Of a stretch of DNA of 10,026 bases, positions 5,912-10,026 are shown one piece after another. The notes beneath the pieces were generated by a model. That model did not search any database. It was not told the DNA's origin and was given only the letters and a program-made list of their open reading frames with translations. The stretch lies in assembly GCA_903829565.1 (NCBI GenBank), contig CAIKQM010000330.1, positions 1-10,026 on the forward strand. Reading direction: 5' to 3'. The DNA comes from an uncultured Planctomycetota bacterium (GTDB taxonomy: Bacteria; Planctomycetota; UBA1135; GCA-002686595). A program made the translations under genes and the position numbers. How positions within the stretch are numbered: the first letter of the stretch is position 1; each line of letters begins with the position of its first letter.

Positions 5912-6337
5912 TCAGAAGCAACTGGTGTTGAATACCCGCGGGTAATCGTCGGGAGAAGGCAAACTCATGCCGCATAGTTGCCCTGCGGGGCAATTTTGTC
6001 CAGGCAGCTGGTTGCCCGCGCAGCGTCCGGTGGCGTAAATCTCACCGTCTGCTGCTAGCGCGATGGAGCAACAATTGTCGTCTGTCGTCCCGTCGCAATT
6101 GCAAATCTTGGCGGTGACTTCGGTCTCGTCTGGGAACACCAGTAGCACATCGAGCTTGCTGCAGCTTGTCGTGCAAGGCGAGATCTTGCTGCAGCGAAGC
6201 TGCTTAGCTGCCCCGACGCTCAGCTGCACAACAGAACCAATGCAGCCGTCCGTGCCATCGAGCGCAACGGATGTCGTAGGAAAAAGAACGCAGTTTGCTG
6301 AAAGGATGACTGCTACGAGTATGGCGCGTTGAAGCAT
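5912..6337 (-). CDS. Small secreted cysteine-rich protein of unknown function
   Basis: A 141-residue protein with a clear signal peptide (MLQRAILVAVILSANCVLF, likely cleaved after SVA near residue 25). The mature part has 12 cysteines (32, 49, 55, 59, 79, 81, 89, 90, 106, 116, 122, 140), enough for six disulfides, with spacings such as CxC and CC. I do not recognise the family. The cysteine content suggests a compact disulfide-stabilised extracytoplasmic protein; the C-terminal CAGNQLPGQNCPAGQLCG part resembles small disulfide knots. The start is the ATG at 6337, preceded by GGAGG (complement of 6343-6347) with a five-base spacer; an in-frame TTG four codons earlier overlaps that site and is rejected. 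It is not a lipoprotein: the Cys in the signal region sits in SANC, which lacks a small residue before the Cys. It probably forms an operon with the carboxypeptidase-regulatory-like gene 29 bp downstream. Confidence 0.75.
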   Translation of the reverse strand: MLQRAILVAVILSANCVLFPTTSVALDGTDGCIGSVVQLSVGAAKQLRCSKISPCTTSCSKLDVLLVFPDETEVTAKICNCDGTTDDNCCSIALAADGEIYATGRCAGNQLPGQNCPAGQLCGMSLPSPDDYPRVFNTSCF

Positions 6338-6342
6338 TACTG

Positions 6343-6347
6343 CCTCC
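6343..6347 (-). promoter_or_regulatory. Strong Shine-Dalgarno site of the cysteine-rich protein gene
   Basis: On the minus strand GGAGG stands five bases before the ATG at 6337. It is the strongest ribosome binding site in the window and decides the start of the cysteine-rich protein. Confidence 0.75.
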
Positions 6348-6400
6348 AAGGGATGAAAGGGATGGGCTTGACGACGACGATGTCGAACAATCCTATCCGC

Positions 6401-6429
6401 ACTTTTCTAGACTGCTCGACGAATGTCAA
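6401..6429 (-). promoter_or_regulatory. Weak candidate promoter for the secreted-protein pair
   Basis: The minus strand has a perfect TTGACA (complement of 6424-6429), but the hexamer 17 bp downstream is AAAAGT (complement of 6401-6406) and the alternative TAGAAA (6404-6409) is only 14 bp away. The -35 is good and the -10 poor, so this is a weak candidate. It lies about 65-90 bp upstream of the start codon in a locally A/T-richer stretch. Confidence 0.25.
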
Positions 6430-6609
6430 GGCGAGCTAGGTCAATTCTTGTTGGGTCTATGTACAAGCAGATAGGAAGTCCGGCAAATGCCTGTTCAGCT
6501 CATTCGAATTTTTGGGCAGCTCGGAGGTTGGCGTTGCCTGCGGGGCACTCACTTCATGCGCCGAGAGCAATGCGTTAGAGCCGAGGCCGCCTTCAGCAAG
6601 CTAACCGCG

Positions 6610-6623
6610 CTTCATGCATGAAG
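6610..6623. repeat. Perfect 14-bp palindrome downstream of carB
   Basis: CTTCATGCATGAAG reads the same on both strands. The octamer CTTCATGC also occurs at 6552-6559. A palindrome with no spacer suits a dimeric DNA-binding protein better than a hairpin terminator, and no T-run follows on either strand. It lies 40 bp past the carB stop and about 270 bp upstream of the cysteine-rich gene. Confidence 0.4.
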
Positions 6624-6662
6624 GCTCGCACCCCGCATGCACTTAAGGCAGGCGATTGGCGC

Positions 6663-9917
<3,255 letters not shown>

Positions 9918-10026
9918 CGTGGTTTTGCGGTGGGGGCTGGCGGCCGGGGGGGCTGAACGGGGCTAAACCTTGTGGATTGTCGCAAATCGCAGCCTCGGAG
10001 TCGACCTCGAACTCATTCAGGATTGC
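9918..10026 (-). other. Region upstream of carB
   Basis: The 109 bp before carB show no Shine-Dalgarno site near the ATG (the last bases are CCGCAAAACCACG), a run of seven G on the plus strand around 9948-9954, and no convincing -35/-10 pair. One minus-strand frame is open from the window edge but runs on inside carB without a stop, so it does not look like the end of an upstream gene. Whether carB has its own promoter here or is read from further upstream cannot be told. Confidence 0.4.

Larger units (their letters stand above)
6338..6662. other. Gap between carB and the secreted-protein pair
   Basis: No gene is visible in these 325 bp. The stretch is visibly richer in A and T than the flanking genes, especially about 6380-6520. 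It holds the ribosome binding site and weak promoter listed separately, a 14-bp palindrome (6610-6623), and GTTAG/CTAAC as a loose inverted pair (6572-6576 and 6601-6605). No convincing U-tract terminator for carB was found, although the palindrome or TGCATG...CATGCA pairings might serve. Confidence 0.5.

Noticed and set aside
5883..5993. 37-codon N-terminal extension of the carboxypeptidase-regulatory-like protein
   Set aside because: It would overlap the cysteine-rich gene and place the signal sequence internally; the ATG at 5882 begins directly at the signal sequence.
5912..6337. Cysteine-rich protein as a lipoprotein
   Set aside because: The only Cys in the signal region is in SANC, lacking Gly, Ala or Ser before the Cys, and a standard cleavage site (SVA) follows.
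6566..6605. GCGTTAG and CTAAC as an integron attC site
   Set aside because: The core motifs do not fit RYYYAAC/GTTRRRY in the right order or distance on either strand, there is no cassette gene, and no integrase is in the window.
9961..10026. Possible C-terminal end of a minus-strand gene upstream of carB (ILNEFEVDSE-like translation, slightly PqqD-like)
   Set aside because: The frame has no stop before carB and stays open well into it, so it cannot be a normal gene end; the window edge prevents a further check.

Overview
The window is GC-rich bacterial chromosomal DNA, densely coded on both strands, with no sign of phage, plasmid or insertion-sequence genes. A Planctomycetota-like origin is my best guess. 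The reasons are a cysteine-rich secreted protein paired with a large secreted carboxypeptidase-regulatory-like beta-sandwich protein, a GspL/GspM pair behind an anti-sigma factor, and mixed use of Shine-Dalgarno sites. This is inference from gene content only; a myxobacterium-like lineage is also possible.

Left part (1-3188, + strand): a zinc-binding anti-sigma factor overlaps by four bases a membrane-anchored Spy/ZraP-like helical protein. After a 64-bp gap holding a 17-bp imperfect tandem repeat come a GspL-like protein (PilM-type actin-like domain, one membrane helix, PilN-like periplasmic domain) and a GspM/PilO-like protein. The first pair suggests envelope-stress signalling. The second looks like the inner-membrane platform of a type II secretion or type IV pilus machine whose other parts are not in the window.

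Middle (3189-4138, + strand): a 296-bp gap holds a plausible promoter and a strongly structured leader, followed by a HisH-family gene. The leader contains a segment (3401-3409) that can pair perfectly with either of two identical 9-mers, one upstream and one downstream. A further hairpin abuts the ribosome binding site. The HisH-like protein keeps the family's overall pattern but has Gly at the catalytic Cys position and Arg at the catalytic His position, so it appears to be a dead glutaminase. The structured leader and this pseudoenzyme together are the most unusual unit of the window.

Right-middle (4125-6662, - strand): a two-gene unit encodes a 141-residue secreted protein with 12 cysteines in its mature part, then a 585-residue secreted or anchored protein with carboxypeptidase-regulatory-like repeats. 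The second gene's 3' end overlaps the convergent HisH-like gene by 14 bp. The 325-bp gap upstream of the pair is visibly more A/T-rich and contains a 14-bp perfect palindrome.

Right (6663-9917, - strand): a complete carB, the large subunit of carbamoyl-phosphate synthase, with catalytic residues at nearly the same positions as in E. coli. carA is not visible. The last 109 bp hold the carB upstream region, with no clear promoter or Shine-Dalgarno site.
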